Source of the DNA: M0103 sp040386155
GTDB taxonomy: Bacteria > Bacteroidota > Bacteroidia > Flavobacteriales_D > Crocinitomicaceae
Assembly: GCA_040386155.1 (NCBI GenBank)
Contig: JAZKFZ010000005.1
Coordinates: 248,001-312,000, forward strand
Length of the DNA stretch: 64,000 bases
Direction of reading: 5' to 3'
Each line of letters begins with the position of its first letter. Positions within the stretch are counted from its first letter, which is position 1. The position numbers and the translations under genes are program-made. A model generated the notes under the pieces. The model was given only the letters and a program-made list of their open reading frames with translations. It was not told the origin of the DNA and made no database searches. Positions 44,220-52,135 of the stretch are shown piece after piece.

Positions 44220-45572
44220 TTATTTACTTGCAAATTCAACGAATGCATCGTAAGAAAGTTCTTTATCTTTCAAATTAACCGTGTTTTTGAAATATTCTGT
44301 CAATTTTTGCTCAGCGAACATATCATAGATTTGATTCGCCTCTGTTTGATTTTGAAGTACTTGCATTGCTGATGCAGTTAATTCTTTATCCTCTGGTGCA
44401 GGAAGACCATATTGAGCATAATTATTTACCAACAGTCCTTTTGTAAATTGAAGCACTTCAGCATTGTCTAACCTAATATCGTTCTTTTTGAAGATATCCG
44501 ATTGAATCAATTGCCATTTCAAGCTTTTAGAATATGCTGCGTAGTCTTGCTCGATTTGCTCCATTGAAATATCCGTTTTATTAGAACTTTTAATCCATCT
44601 TTTTAGGAAGGTATCTGGCAATTGTACTTTTGTATTTTCTAAAAGATCTGTATAAATGGTTTTTGTCAATAAGCGATCAGAATCATTAGCAAACATTCTT
44701 TCTAAATCCGCTTCTACGCGATTTCTCAATTCAGCTTCGGAAGTAACCACTCCTTCACCAAATAATTTATCGAACAATTCTTGATTCAACTCAGCCGCTT
44801 CCATGTGCTTAATTTCATTGATTGTCACTTGGAAAAGATCAGAAATGGAGTCTAATTGATCGTCTTTAATTCCTAACATTGAAGCAGTGTCATTCCCACC
44901 ACGAGAAACATTACGAGGATCAACTATTACTTTATCTCCAACTACCTTTCCAGCAAATTCTTTCTTCGTTTTTTCGTCGTTCAGGAATTCCAATGAGATT
45001 GTTGAAGAATGCATAATTCCACCTTCCATAATTGACTTATCGGCATTCAGTTCTACGAATTGTACCAATAATAAATCATTTCCTGTGATTTTCTCCGCTG
45101 AAATCAATTTTCCGTAGCGGCGTGTTAAATCATCCACTTGCTTATCAAGCAAGCTTTTGTCGATTTTAACTTTAACATAATCGTATTTGCTTTTGCCGCT
45201 TAATGCAACTTCAATTTCGGGGCTAAAACCAATTTCGTATTCAAATGTAAAGTTTTCTGGAGCATTGAAGTCTCCAATTACCTCACTTCCATCTTTGGGA
45301 ATTGGATTTCCTAGAATGTTTAGTTGGTTGGTTTGGATGTAGCTGTACAATGCATCATTGACCAACTTGTTTAATTCTTCAGCTAAAACAGGTCGCCCGT
45401 ATTGCTTTTGAATCATTCCCATAGGAACAGTTCCTGGACGAAATCCTGGAATTTTTGCAGTTTTACGATACTTCTCTAAAGAGGATTTTACTTTTGACTG
45501 ATAATCAGAAGGTGTCAATTCTACTTTAAGAATTGCATTCAATTTGTCTACATCTTGACGAACAACATTCAT
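44220..45572 (-). CDS. tig: Trigger factor, ribosome-associated chaperone
   Basis: Binds the ribosome exit tunnel and nascent chains. The 450-residue protein starts MNVVRQDVDKLNAILKVEL and carries the ribosome-binding signature in KTAKIPGFRPGTVPMGMI (canonical GFRxGKxP; here GFRPGTVP, a variant usual in Bacteroidota). A degenerate peptidyl-prolyl isomerase-like middle region (about 155-245) and a helical C-terminal arm follow. Length is typical. Clp protease genes, often adjacent, are not here; a tRNA-Leu gene lies just upstream on the same strand. Confidence 0.93.
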   Translation of the reverse strand: MNVVRQDVDKLNAILKVELTPSDYQSKVKSSLEKYRKTAKIPGFRPGTVPMGMIQKQYGRPVLAEELNKLVNDALYSYIQTNQLNILGNPIPKDGSEVIGDFNAPENFTFEYEIGFSPEIEVALSGKSKYDYVKVKIDKSLLDKQVDDLTRRYGKLISAEKITGNDLLLVQFVELNADKSIMEGGIMHSSTISLEFLNDEKTKKEFAGKVVGDKVIVDPRNVSRGGNDTASMLGIKDDQLDSISDLFQVTINEIKHMEAAELNQELFDKLFGEGVVTSEAELRNRVEADLERMFANDSDRLLTKTIYTDLLENTKVQLPDTFLKRWIKSSNKTDISMEQIEQDYAAYSKSLKWQLIQSDIFKKNDIRLDNAEVLQFTKGLLVNNYAQYGLPAPEDKELTASAMQVLQNQTEANQIYDMFAEQKLTEYFKNTVNLKDKELSYDAFVEFASK

Positions 45573-45598
45573 CTTTCTAAATTTTAAACTGTTCTAAA

Positions 45599-45629
45599 CA
45601 AAAAATGGTCTCGTAATACAAGACCATTT
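45599..45629 (-). terminator. Terminator after tRNA-Leu
   Basis: AAATGGTCT (minus strand, 45629-45621) pairs with AGACCATTT (45611-45603), followed by T residues, 8 bases beyond the tRNA 3' end. It isolates tRNA transcription from tig. Confidence 0.75.
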
Positions 45630-45636
45630 AACTAAG

Positions 45637-45718
45637 TGCGGATGGAGGGAGTCGAACCCGCACACCTCTCGGCACCAGATCCTAAGTCTGGCGTGTCTAC
45701 CAATTTCACCACATCCGC
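45637..45718 (-). tRNA. tRNA-Leu (anticodon UAG)
   Basis: An 82-nt class II tRNA on the minus strand. The acceptor stem is GCGGATG with CATCCGC plus discriminator A at 45637. The anticodon arm is CCAGA-CTTAGGA-TCTGG, giving anticodon UAG, which reads CUN leucine codons. A long variable arm follows, then the T-arm with GGTTCGACTCC. The 3' CCA is not encoded. A terminator lies just downstream and an array of copies of its own 5' half just upstream. Confidence 0.93.
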
Positions 45719-45759
45719 ATTTTATTTCAAAGTTGAAAGATTTCGATTAACCTTTCTGG

Positions 45760-45859
45760 NNNNNNNNNNNNNNNNNNNNNNNNNNNNNNNNNNNNNNNNN
45801 NNNNNNNNNNNNNNNNNNNNNNNNNNNNNNNNNNNNNNNNNNNNNNNNNNNNNNNNNNN
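45760..45859. other. Assembly gap of exactly 100 N inside the tRNA-half array
   Basis: The run of N is a round 100 bases and falls within the tandem repeat, so it is probably a placeholder of unknown true length. At least the remainder of one 82-bp unit is missing. Confidence 0.95.
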
Positions 45860-45909
45860 TTCACCACATCCGCATTTTATTTCAAAGTTGAAAGATTTCG
45901 ATTAACCTT

Positions 45910-45955
45910 TCTGGTGTGTCACCTCCCGATAGCTATCGGGATTCACCACATCTGC
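45910..45955 (-). pseudogene. Degenerate tRNA-Leu 5' half with palindrome in D-loop (copy A)
   Basis: Aligns with the first 32 nt of the intact tRNA: GCAGATGTGGTGAA, then an 18-bp palindrome where the D-loop should be, then GGTGACACACCAGA. It has substitutions in the acceptor stem (GCGGATG to GCAGATG) and before the anticodon stem. It stops at the edge of the anticodon loop and cannot fold as a tRNA. Confidence 0.75.
45924..45941. repeat. Perfect 18-bp palindrome TCCCGATAGCTATCGGGA (copy A)
   Basis: Each half is the exact complement of the other (TCCCGATAG/CTATCGGGA), with no loop. It replaces the D-loop of the pseudo-tRNA half. Confidence 0.9.
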
Positions 45956-45991
45956 ATTTTATTTCAAAGTTGAAAGATTTCGATTAACCTT

Positions 45992-46037
45992 TCTGGTGTG
46001 TCACCTCCCGATAGCTATCGGGATTCACCACATCTGC
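45992..46037 (-). pseudogene. Degenerate tRNA-Leu 5' half with palindrome in D-loop (copy B)
   Basis: Same sequence as copy A, 82 bases further on; last complete half-copy of the array before unique sequence begins at about 46041. Confidence 0.75.
46006..46023. repeat. Perfect 18-bp palindrome TCCCGATAGCTATCGGGA (copy B)
   Basis: Identical to the palindrome at 45924-45941, one 82-bp period later. Confidence 0.9.
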
Positions 46038-46045
46038 ATTCTATT

Positions 46046-46075
46046 TAAAAAAACACCTTTTCAAGTAAAGGTGTT
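46046..46075 (-). terminator. Terminator of the phosphatase operon
   Basis: On the minus strand AACACCTTT (46075-46067) pairs with AAAGGTGTT (46060-46052) around a 6-base loop, then runs into T residues. It lies 68 bases beyond the phoD stop. Confidence 0.8.
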
Positions 46076-46143
46076 CCCATTATTTGGGATTGCAAAGATA
46101 ACACTTTTTTGAAATTAGTCAACTTATCGTTCTTTTTTTCTCT

Positions 46144-47952
46144 TTATTTTTTGATAAAGGGAACAGTACTGCTTCTTCCTAATCCATCAACGATTCTCAA
46201 ATTATACTGAGCAGCTGGTAGGTGATTAACAGTAACAGAAAATCCTGGATAGAACTTTGGTAACACAAATTTCATTACCACTCTACCTGTCATGTCATAG
46301 ATTTCAGCTGTCATATCACTATTTCCTGCAGTCACAAAATGAAACATTAAGTCATCTCCTACTGGATTTGGATATAGTGCAATTACTTTCGGACCTTCAA
46401 TTTCTGCAACTTCAGTAAACTGAGAACGAGGGCAATCTGGCGCCAATGTGAAATCGTAACGGTCCGCAGAACCAACCGAAGCGGTAGATGTTTCCACTAA
46501 CTGCATAGCGCCGTCATTGGTGTAGTATGATTTTGCCCAGTTATAGTTATTGGAGATGTTATCTATTGTTTCAATATAGTACCAATCGGCTTGCAATTGA
46601 TCTTTAGTTACATTCAGCATAATGAAACCATGTTTGGTTAACTCTACGTATTTTAGATGCGCATTTTCAATTTGCAAAACGGCACCTGCATTAATTGGAC
46701 TACCTGGAGAGGTGATGCTCGGAGTTACAAATTCCACCCCAACTTTATTAGATCCACTTTTTAAATCAAAGGCCCAACTGGTGTGAATATCACCCGTTAA
46801 CACAGCAAAATTCTGAATACCATTTCCTAAAATATGGTCATACACTGCTTGACGAGTAATGGGATATCCATCCCACGCATCAGTGTTAATTGGTGTGCCA
46901 AAAACTGTCACTTTTGCCATCACTACTTGATTCCCTAAAACTTTCCATTTAGCAGTGCTGTTTGACAATTCATCTTTCAACCAATCCATTTGTTCAGTGC
47001 CTAACATTGACCTCCCTGGATCTGTTAAAGCACCACTAGTAGCATTAACTTGCTCATCGCGACCATGTAAACGGGTATCAACCATTACTAAATCAATTAA
47101 ATCTCCATATTTAAAAGTTCTGAAAATAACCTCATTATTCCCCTCTTCTTTTTCGCGAATAGGTAACCACTCAAAATATGCTTGTTGACCAGCCAATTTT
47201 CTCGTTTGCCAATCGCCCTCTCCTGCGTTGTGATTTTCAGCACCATCCTTGTATGAATCATTGGCAGTTTCGTGGTCGTCCCAAACACAAATCCAAGGAA
47301 AATTTTGATGTAATTTACGAAGAGCTTCATCCATGTGATAAATAGAATAACGCATACGGTAATCATCTAAAGTCAAAATTTCATTCGCAGGTTGCCACGT
47401 TCTATCTACATTTTCATTAGGAGAATAACCTCCTGTTTCATATTCATAGATGTAATCACCTAACATTAAAACAGCGTCAAAATCATTTCGTTGATTCAAA
47501 ATTCGATAGGCATTGAAATAACCTGCTTCCAAGTTAGCGCATGAAACCACGGCAAAACGCAAACTATCGACGTCACCAACTGGTGCAGTTCTAGTTCTTC
47601 CTCTTTGACTAAATTGACCATTATATCTAAACTCGTAAAAATAATAGGTATCTGGAGAAAGTCCTGTTACATCGATTTTTACAGTATAATCCTTACTTGC
47701 ATCAGTTAATTTACTTCCTTGCGATACCACATTCGTCATGCTTGTATCTGTGGCCACTTTGTAGCTTACTAGTGCTGGTTGTTGAAAATTATCTGGAGTT
47801 ACACGCGTCCAAATAATTACACGGTCGCTCAATGGATCTCCTGATGCAACTCCATGATAGAATGGTTCAATACAGGCAGGAGCAGTGACGCTAGATTGAG
47901 CGTTTGCTAAAAATGTAGTAGCGACGAAACTGAAGATTAGTAGATTTTTCAT
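46144..47952 (-). CDS. PhoD-family alkaline phosphatase with T9SS type A sorting domain
   Basis: Secreted phosphatase/phosphodiesterase of 602 residues. The signal peptide ends FLANAQ. The N-terminal Ig-like domain (VASGDPLSDRVIIWTRVTP) is typical of PhoD; catalytic metal-binding blocks are VSCANLEAGYFNAYR, LMLGDYIYEY, WDDHETANDSY and LTGDIHTSWAF. The last ~75 residues (ALYPNPVGDDLMFHF onward to FIKK) form a T9SS sorting domain, so it is released or displayed outside the cell. Its start overlaps the stop of the preceding glycine-rich gene (4 bases), implying coupled expression. Confidence 0.93.
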   Translation of the reverse strand: MKNLLIFSFVATTFLANAQSSVTAPACIEPFYHGVASGDPLSDRVIIWTRVTPDNFQQPALVSYKVATDTSMTNVVSQGSKLTDASKDYTVKIDVTGLSPDTYYFYEFRYNGQFSQRGRTRTAPVGDVDSLRFAVVSCANLEAGYFNAYRILNQRNDFDAVLMLGDYIYEYETGGYSPNENVDRTWQPANEILTLDDYRMRYSIYHMDEALRKLHQNFPWICVWDDHETANDSYKDGAENHNAGEGDWQTRKLAGQQAYFEWLPIREKEEGNNEVIFRTFKYGDLIDLVMVDTRLHGRDEQVNATSGALTDPGRSMLGTEQMDWLKDELSNSTAKWKVLGNQVVMAKVTVFGTPINTDAWDGYPITRQAVYDHILGNGIQNFAVLTGDIHTSWAFDLKSGSNKVGVEFVTPSITSPGSPINAGAVLQIENAHLKYVELTKHGFIMLNVTKDQLQADWYYIETIDNISNNYNWAKSYYTNDGAMQLVETSTASVGSADRYDFTLAPDCPRSQFTEVAEIEGPKVIALYPNPVGDDLMFHFVTAGNSDMTAEIYDMTGRVVMKFVLPKFYPGFSVTVNHLPAAQYNLRIVDGLGRSSTVPFIKK

Positions 47953-49520
47953 TGTTTAATTAATTTAGTAGTAAACGAGTTTTGAGTAGTTGAAAGTTGC
48001 ACAAAATAGTAACCATTTTTTAAATCACCAAGAGAAATCACTACTTCCAGCTGCGGATTTAATGACTCATTATAAACAACTCTTCCCATGGCATCCATAA
48101 TTTTTAGATCGATTTGATTTCCAGCATCTACAAGTTGATCATTTAAACGAATTCGAATTGACTCATTAAAAGGATTGGGTGAAATTTGTATGTTACTAAA
48201 TATATTTTCTTCCAATGTTGCATAACCGCACACATATTCATACGATCCAATTCCAGCTGATCCGTTTCCAGTTCCAGCATTGTAGTTGTTTATGGGCGTA
48301 ACCGTTGCAAGTGCACAATCTGGCACAAAAATTTTGATTCTTCCACCGCCTCCAGCACCTCCTTTATTTCCAACTGTGCCATCACCTGTCGTAACTGAAT
48401 TATCCGTACAAAAGGTATTTGTATATACGCATGTTACACCACTGCCTTTTGCTCCAGAGTTTCCTCCATTTCCTCCACCAGCAAATAATTGTCCTGTGAT
48501 GTTTGCATTGGTAGAAGTTTCTAAATAAATTCCACCACCTGATCCACCACCTGCGCCTGACCCAGCGCCAGCACCAGTTGAATATGTTTTCTCATCACAA
48601 CCATCACAACCGTCCGAACAGCAGCTTGGTGAATCGTCACCGTTGCCACCATTACCACCATTTAATCCATTTTCGCCTTTCACGGTGATATTTCCAGTTA
48701 CCGATAAGTTGCTTGTTGCTTTCAAAAATACCAAGCCGCCTCCTGCTCCACCTTTCGCTCCTTGCGTTCCAACATTGGTTGCTCTTCCGCCACCGCCTGC
48801 TCCGGCACCTCCACTTCCTAGAGAGATATCAAAGCCTGCCGCAGTTCCATAAGTACCTGCTGATGCACCACCAGTTCCACCGTTCCCCCCAATGGTAGGA
48901 ACGTTTGTGTTTATTGTTACGTCGTCAACAGTTACAGTGATTGAGGCATTTCCACCATTCGCACCATTACTGCCAGCTCCACCGTAAGAACCTCCAGCAC
49001 CGCCACCAGCACCACCACTGCCTCCAACAACTCCAGCGCCATCACCAAAATTTCCACAAGTTTGTTTCGATCCAGATCCTCCAGATCCGTTCATGCCTGC
49101 GAGTCCGCCACCTAGTCCAACTCCTGGAAGTCCAGCTAATCCACCTTCAATTGCTAAATCCCCAGCATCAGATGAACCTGTGCATGCAGTTAATGCTGTT
49201 GAATGTCCTGACGTACTTGTTATAGCGCTTGCGGATGCTCCTCCTGTCCCTCCAGAAAAACCAGAGTAATCACCATTGATAGTGCCATCCATTTGAATAT
49301 TGTTTGCATAGACTTTAAACGCACCACATCCATTATTAGCAAATGATTTTACGTAAATTGTAACTCCTGGCTGTACTATGAAGTCTCCAGCAACCACGTA
49401 GGTTCCACTTAATAAATCGTCAGTAGACACAATCCAACTGCCAGGTACTTGAACTGAATCGCATTGTGCATTGGAATATCCGCTAAATAAAAGGGTAACT
49501 AAGAGTAATTTTTTAAGCAT
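47949..49520 (-). CDS. Glycine-rich secreted protein with T9SS type A sorting domain
   Basis: A 523-residue exported protein, signal peptide MLKKLLLVTLLFSGYSNAQ. After a short beta region (TYVVAGDFIVQPGVTIYV) the middle, about residues 85-415, is very rich in glycine, with runs such as GGAGGGAGGSYGGAG and GGNGGNG interrupted by short valine- or threonine-rich strands. A cysteine group (CCSDGCDGCDE) lies near residue 305. The C-terminal ~80 residues (ISPNPFNESIRIRL to KLIKQ) are a T9SS sorting domain. It may be a structural or adhesive surface protein. Codon coupling with the PhoD gene suggests a shared role. Confidence 0.85.
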   Translation of the reverse strand: MLKKLLLVTLLFSGYSNAQCDSVQVPGSWIVSTDDLLSGTYVVAGDFIVQPGVTIYVKSFANNGCGAFKVYANNIQMDGTINGDYSGFSGGTGGASASAITSTSGHSTALTACTGSSDAGDLAIEGGLAGLPGVGLGGGLAGMNGSGGSGSKQTCGNFGDGAGVVGGSGGAGGGAGGSYGGAGSNGANGGNASITVTVDDVTINTNVPTIGGNGGTGGASAGTYGTAAGFDISLGSGGAGAGGGGRATNVGTQGAKGGAGGGLVFLKATSNLSVTGNITVKGENGLNGGNGGNGDDSPSCCSDGCDGCDEKTYSTGAGAGSGAGGGSGGGIYLETSTNANITGQLFAGGGNGGNSGAKGSGVTCVYTNTFCTDNSVTTGDGTVGNKGGAGGGGRIKIFVPDCALATVTPINNYNAGTGNGSAGIGSYEYVCGYATLEENIFSNIQISPNPFNESIRIRLNDQLVDAGNQIDLKIMDAMGRVVYNESLNPQLEVVISLGDLKNGYYFVQLSTTQNSFTTKLIKQ

Positions 49521-49543
49521 AGGTTGATTATTATATATTTCTA

Positions 49544-51046
49544 CTATTTAATTTTTATCATAAAAACGTCTTCAATACAATTCATTGGATCACTTGTTCT
49601 AATAATACAATCTTGTGTTAAATAAGGTGGCATCGTATTAAATTCAACTCCATCATTCGTCCAAACAGTCATGTTTTTCCACGATTTTTTAAGATCTGGA
49701 AGCGTTTTATACTCTACTTCAACTTCTACCTTTTGTCCTGCATTTTTCACGATTGTAAACGTGTCAAAAACCTTTCCATTGGAAGTCACAAATTCGGAAC
49801 TAAGTTGGTTCGCTTCTATCGTTAAAATAATAGCTCCATATTGTTCAAAATCATACGAATGCATCACAGGATGATGGCGATCTTTCTTTAGATGAGCGTT
49901 CTTCCCAGAACATCCCATTACGCAATAAACTGTACCATTTGATTTAGAAGTATCGCTTGCATTTTTTTGATACGGACAACTTTTGGGGTACGATCCAGAA
50001 GTATGGTCGACAAAATGTTCCTCGTTTAAAGTTTTCGATTTACCATAATGACCTTTTAATAGGTAAGAACGTTCATAGGAGTGACTGTGCCCATTAAGGA
50101 CTAGATCCACATTGTATGTTTCTAAAATTGGGACAATTCTTTTACGCATTTTACTTAATTCACGATCAATTCCATTGGGATTGTCTGAATTGTGCGTTCC
50201 TTTTGAATACGGTGGGTGATGGAAGTAAACCACTGTCCATTCCAAGGTATTGGTTTTTAAATCACTGATCAACCAATTTGCCATTTTGGAATTTAATTTA
50301 CTTTTCTCATCGTACGAATCGAGTGAAACAAAATGAATATTTCCAATATCATAGGAGTAGTACTTTTCTGAACCACTCGCCACTCCACCTGCTTCAGCAT
50401 TTTTTGGACAGTTAAAAATATCGTAGTAAGCGGGTTTTTTAGAAAATGGAATGTGATTGTTGTATTCGTGATTTCCTGGTGTGGGCCAGATTACAGTATT
50501 TGCAAAAATTTCATCGTACTTGAAGAAATTATCCTGATAATTCTGGTCAGTTCCTTTTTCATAGGCATTGTCGCCAAGTAATAACACTCCATCAAAATGA
50601 CTACCTCCGAAATAACTAATCATCATATTTTTCACCTCCATTTGCTCAGGCCTACCGCTGCCACAATCGCCAAGAACTAAAAAGCTATACTTATCATCGG
50701 TTCCTTTTAAAGGCAGTGTCTTAAAGAAGTTGATTTCAGATTTAACTTTGTGTTGAGCAGTATTCACTGAAATAACTTCATAAAAGTATTGTGTATTTTC
50801 AGTTAAACCAGTGATTTGCACTTCATGAACTTCCGAAGATTCATTAAGATCTTTAAAAGTCATATTCAATTGATGTGGTTCATAACCAACATTTACAATT
50901 GCATTCGCTAATTCATTTGTGTTCCAGCGAATGATAATAGAGCTTTGAGTAGCAATTTGAAGATATGGTCCGCGCGAAATTTTAAGCCCTTGTGCCGAAG
51001 CAGAAAGCATTAAAATAAAAGACAAGAAAACAAGTAATTGGCGCAT
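49544..51046 (-). CDS. Purple acid phosphatase-like metallophosphoesterase
   Basis: Exported phosphatase of 500 residues, signal peptide MRQLLVFLSFILMLSASAQ. A fibronectin III-like N-terminal domain (RGPYLQIATQSSIIIRWNT) precedes the metallophosphoesterase core: LVLGDCGSG, LLLGDNAYEKG, TPGNHEYNN, YFHHPPYSKG and NGHSHSYER supply the metal ligands. The order matches purple acid phosphatases. No T9SS domain is seen at the C-terminus, so it may stay in the periplasm, unlike PhoD. First gene of a three-gene unit and 23 bases before the glycine-rich gene. Confidence 0.9.
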   Translation of the reverse strand: MRQLLVFLSFILMLSASAQGLKISRGPYLQIATQSSIIIRWNTNELANAIVNVGYEPHQLNMTFKDLNESSEVHEVQITGLTENTQYFYEVISVNTAQHKVKSEINFFKTLPLKGTDDKYSFLVLGDCGSGRPEQMEVKNMMISYFGGSHFDGVLLLGDNAYEKGTDQNYQDNFFKYDEIFANTVIWPTPGNHEYNNHIPFSKKPAYYDIFNCPKNAEAGGVASGSEKYYSYDIGNIHFVSLDSYDEKSKLNSKMANWLISDLKTNTLEWTVVYFHHPPYSKGTHNSDNPNGIDRELSKMRKRIVPILETYNVDLVLNGHSHSYERSYLLKGHYGKSKTLNEEHFVDHTSGSYPKSCPYQKNASDTSKSNGTVYCVMGCSGKNAHLKKDRHHPVMHSYDFEQYGAIILTIEANQLSSEFVTSNGKVFDTFTIVKNAGQKVEVEVEYKTLPDLKKSWKNMTVWTNDGVEFNTMPPYLTQDCIIRTSDPMNCIEDVFMIKIK

Positions 51047-51057
51047 AAATCGATTTA

Positions 51058-51065
51058 CAAAAGTA
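51058..51065 (-). promoter_or_regulatory. -7 promoter box TACTTTTG of the phosphatase operon
   Basis: Minus-strand match to TAnnTTTG with 11 bases to the ATG at 51046. No clear -33 TTG and no obvious Pho-box-like direct repeats. Confidence 0.55.
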
Positions 51066-51189
51066 GCAGTACAAATAATTTATTATGTAAACATAGGGTT
51101 AAATTTAGTTGAAATGTTGGACTCTGCAAAATGTGGATAAAAATATTTTTTTGAAGCTAAAATTTCTCAACTTCATAGTACAAAGAATG

Positions 51190-51197
51190 TATCTTTG
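51190..51197 (+). promoter_or_regulatory. -7 promoter box TATCTTTG
   Basis: Matches TAnnTTTG, 20 bases before the flavin reductase ATG at 51218. Divergent from the phosphatase promoter at 51058-51065. Confidence 0.6.
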
Positions 51198-51217
51198 TAA
51201 ACCAATATTTTTCAGTC

Positions 51218-52114
51218 ATGTTGAGCATTGATCCAACACAAATTCCTGTTCAAAAAGTTCACCAATACCTGCTAGGAGCAGTTGGTCCGCGACCTATTGC
51301 CTTTGCATCTACGGTTGATGAAGATGGTAATCCAAATTTGGCTCCCTTTAGCTTTTTTAATGTTTTTAGTGCAAATCCTCCCATCATGATTTTTTCGCCG
51401 GCACGATCGGGAAGGTCGGGAGAAACGAAAGACACCTATAAAAATATAAAAGCAGTACCTGAGGTGGTGGTTAATATTGTAAGCTACCCTATCGTACATC
51501 AAATGAGTTTAGCAAGTTCACCGTATCCCAAAGGAACCAATGAATTTGTAAAAGCGGGCTTTACAATGTTGCCTTCAGAAACAGTTAAGCCATTCCGTGT
51601 AAAGGAATCTCCTGTCCAATTTGAATGTAAAGTAATTGAAGTGAAAGAATTGGGGAATGAAGGTGGAGCGGGGAACCTAATTATTTGTGAGGTGACAAGA
51701 ATTCACATTGATGAAGAAATTTTAGACGAAAATGGTCTGATCGATCAACACAAAATAGATCTTGTAGCTAGAATGGGAGGCAATTGGTATTGTAGAGCCG
51801 ACAAAAACTCAATGTTCGAAATTGCGAAACCAATTACAACATGTGGAATTGGATACGATGAAATTCCCAGCGACATACGAAATAGTAAAATATTGACAGG
51901 CAATGATCTAGGATTCTTAGGAGGAATAGAAGAACTACCTAATGAAACAGATGTCAATGAATACAAATTAATTGAACTAAGCGAAATTTTTGTATCTTTA
52001 GAAGACAAACCTGTCGAATTAGAGCTTGCATTGCATCAACGAGCGCAAGATTTACTGGCAAACAACAAATTGGAAGAAGCATGGTTAACACTTCTTTCAT
52101 TTAATAATGGATAA
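51218..52114 (+). CDS. Flavin reductase-like FMN-binding split-barrel protein
   Basis: A 298-residue cytoplasmic protein. The first ~200 residues form a flavin reductase-like domain: GAVGPRPIAFASTVDEDGN, NLAPFSFFNVFSANPPIM, FSPARSGRSGETKDT and NIVSYPIVHQMS. The last ~85 residues (about 210-298) are an added acidic region of unknown role, with EELPNETDVNEY. The substrate of the flavin is unknown; flavin reductases often supply reduced FMN to partner enzymes. Followed by a DUF3127 gene after 21 bases. Confidence 0.87.
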   Translation: MLSIDPTQIPVQKVHQYLLGAVGPRPIAFASTVDEDGNPNLAPFSFFNVFSANPPIMIFSPARSGRSGETKDTYKNIKAVPEVVVNIVSYPIVHQMSLASSPYPKGTNEFVKAGFTMLPSETVKPFRVKESPVQFECKVIEVKELGNEGGAGNLIICEVTRIHIDEEILDENGLIDQHKIDLVARMGGNWYCRADKNSMFEIAKPITTCGIGYDEIPSDIRNSKILTGNDLGFLGGIEELPNETDVNEYKLIELSEIFVSLEDKPVELELALHQRAQDLLANNKLEEAWLTLLSFNNG

Positions 52115-52135
52115 CACAAACTAAAATAATTAACT

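Larger units (their letters stand above)
45719..46040 (-). repeat. 82-bp tandem array of tRNA-Leu 5'-half plus flank
   Basis: This stretch, over 300 bases without a protein gene, repeats with an exact 82-bp period (TTCACCACATC at 45860, 45942 and 46024; the intact tRNA has the same at 45705). Each unit is a 46-base degenerate copy of the tRNA 5' half plus a 36-base flank identical to that upstream of the real tRNA (45719-45754). The flank holds CAACTTTG on the minus strand, one mismatch from the TAnnTTTG box, which may be the tRNA promoter. A 100-N gap interrupts the array, so copy number is unknown. Confidence 0.85.

Noticed and set aside
45636..45905. Open frame running through the tRNA and the N gap
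   Set aside because: It reads across the tRNA gene and undefined bases; the frame has no meaning as a protein.
45705..46040. Possible CRISPR array
   Set aside because: The repeat is 82 bp with no variable spacers, derives from a tRNA half, and has no cas genes nearby.
45637..46040. Integrase attachment site at tRNA-Leu
   Set aside because: No integrase or island gene is present, and the duplicated part is the 5' half rather than the 3' end normally copied by integrases.
48286..49225. Several plus-strand proline- or histidine-rich frames
   Set aside because: They are the complement of glycine-rich codons in the secreted protein on the minus strand, not independent genes.
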